Shown: piece after piece, positions 62,559 through 64,000 of the stretch
Layout of the letters: each line of letters opens with the position of its first letter
Position numbering within the stretch: the stretch's first letter is position 1
Source of the DNA: Quercus robur
Taxonomy: Eukaryota; Streptophyta; Magnoliopsida; Fagales; Fagaceae
DNA: 64,000 bases
Direction of reading: 5' to 3'
NCBI RefSeq assembly: GCF_932294415.1
Contig: NC_065536.1
Location: 52,464,354 to 52,528,353, forward strand
The notes under the pieces: generated by a model
The model's database searches: none
What the model was told of the DNA's origin: nothing
The model's input: only the letters and a program-made list of their open reading frames with translations
Program-made: the position numbers and the translations under genes

Positions 62559-63040
62559 GGACGTGAAGAAAAACTAAGATAAGGATTATTAGGGCGTGGA
62601 AAGAGAAATTTTTTACATCAATATAATATTAGTGGTAGTAAAACCTAATTAGAGTTCTTTAAGTGGTGTTGTTTAAGTCTTTTAATTCAATTCAAATACA
62701 ATGATTTATTAAAATTTAATTATCCTTAAAAACATGAATTATGTGTTTGAATTTGATTACAAAACTTAAAGTACAACAACTAAACAACTGTAACAAAGTT
62801 TTCTCATAAGTTTGATAGGTATAGGATTCACTGGGTACACAAATAATGAACAATTAAATTAATTAGCTTAGCTCACCTGTCCAGACATAGCAGATTAATA
62901 TGACGTAAGGAGTGAAGCATTGTAACTATGACAGAATAAATTAATAAAATAAAGATAGATGAGATCTACTCAAGTTATACTTTGTGTAACTCTTAATAAT
63001 GTTACACTATTCAATATATATATATATATATATATATATT

Positions 63041-63325
63041 TTTTAATTGAATGAGAATTTTAACAAATCTATTATTAGATTACATTATCTTCATGCATTA
63101 TTCACGCTTACAAAATTTCAAGATGATTAAACATCAATAGTCACGTTATCAATTGATTATTTAAATTCAAGTTTTTACAGTTTAAAATAACGAATAAAAG
63201 ATGATTTTCTGAATCGAATGGTAAATAACAACTGATTTACATAAATATTAGTATGCATGTTAAGAATATATAGAATATATAGTCTAACAGTGGAATTTTT
63301 AAAATATGAATTTAATAACAACTTA
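63041..63325 (-). mobile_element. MITE family M1, remnant D
   Basis: The interior aligns with copy A in the same orientation (TTTTAACAAATCTATTATTAG and onward). The terminal inverted repeats are lost or replaced on the left by a TA microsatellite at about 63016-63040. Confidence 0.45.
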
Positions 63326-63356
63326 TTGCTGGGTGGTGTAATTATATATAAAGCAT

Positions 63357-63523
63357 TGTTATATTCAAAATATTTTCACAACACTTTCAAAAAAATCTAA
63401 AATGTTAAGTTATTATTAATTTTAATTAGAAACAACCATTAAAATTATTTTTTGTCTGCCAATAAGAGAGCCAATAACATCAAATCACTTGAGATTTATT
63501 ATGAAAAGATAGTGGACATAACA
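63357..63523. mobile_element. Decayed relative of the 49026-49182 MITE
   Basis: TTTTCACAACACTTTC on the left and GTGGACATAACA on the right match the ends of the element at 49026, with a CCAATAA(C/G) interior motif. Confidence 0.4.
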
Positions 63524-63530
63524 TTTTTTT

Positions 63531-63535
<5 letters not shown>

Positions 63536-63594
<59 letters not shown>
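63536..63594. repeat. (AT)n microsatellite
   Basis: About 58 bp of pure AT dinucleotide. Confidence 0.95.
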
Positions 63595-63597
<3 letters not shown>

Positions 63598-64000
63598 CAC
63601 ATGATGGTAACTTGGTATATAATATATATCAATTTTACATTAGTTTATAAAGTTGACTTGTTTTATTTATCGTGTGGGAATTGGGACGATGAATCTGCAC
63701 AAGTTGACTTTTTGTATGCCAATTTGTGAACTTGAGGTTAATATCTACTCTTTGGTTTGAGGTGGTAGAAGAAGAGTACGTCTTGTGATATGATATGTTT
63801 GTGCACATGGCCAATTGTGCATTGGTACAGCTCAGACTACACTCTTGAAGTCGGCCTAGGTTTCAAGTAAGGGCACAGTTTGACCCACTAAATCACAAAC
63901 AGGAAATAAGCTCGTCTTAGATCTAGAAGAAGCTCGATCCCTGTTAACCACCAGTTGGAAATCAAAGCTAGCCACATCATAATATTACTTTCTTTTTACA

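Larger units (their letters stand above)
62629..64000. other. AT-rich repeat DNA at window end
   Basis: Includes the upstream region of the methyltransferase gene, decayed MITE copies (63041-63325, 63357-63523) and AT microsatellites. No coding region is recognised to the end of the window. Confidence 0.5.

Overview
The window is nuclear DNA from a flowering plant, most likely a woody eudicot. The genes have many GT-AG introns, the intergenic DNA is AT-rich, and transposon debris of most plant superfamilies is present. The encoded proteins match plant-specific families: TNO1, 7TM-RGS1, NOI/RIN4-like and KCR. Repeat style hints at Fagales, but that is only an impression. I rebuilt the exon chains by hand from splice sites, reading-frame phase and family knowledge.

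Layout. (1) 1-2395 (+): 3' end of a TNO1-like long coiled-coil protein of the trans-Golgi network. (2) 3598-7533 (+): an eight-exon CPBP (type II CAAX protease-like) membrane protein. (3) 10555-11570 (+): a 77-residue NOI/RIN4-like protein. (4) 12744-21719 (+): an eleven-exon RGS1, the seven-transmembrane regulator of G-protein signalling; its introns hold LINE, SINE and hAT pieces. (5) 21720-32767: gene-free, with an hAT-like element with an 8-bp target duplication, a solo LTR with a 5-bp duplication, and a 2-kb compound foldback. (6) 32768-38902 and 42532-45709 (+): a tandem pair of very-long-chain 3-oxoacyl-CoA reductase genes with the same exon structure, separated by a dead LINE. (7) 50102-57899 (+): a six-exon gene for an unrecognised Lys/Ser-rich protein of about 1,347 residues, with a possible ubiquitin-like N-terminus and several internal duplications. 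(8) 57900-61767: a MULE-like foldback and a second foldback. (9) 61768-62558 (-): a SAM-dependent methyltransferase-like gene with no in-frame ATG and a probable frameshift near its end. (10) The remainder is AT-rich repeat DNA.

The genes do not form a pathway. They are independent housekeeping or signalling genes: Golgi trafficking, membrane proteolysis, immunity or exocytosis adaptor, sugar/G-protein signalling and fatty-acid elongation. The only functional cluster is the KCR pair. I found no clear new biological system. The most unusual items are the repeat-rich orphan protein, the methyltransferase lesions, the diverged KCR copy lacking the basic tail, and the compound foldback.
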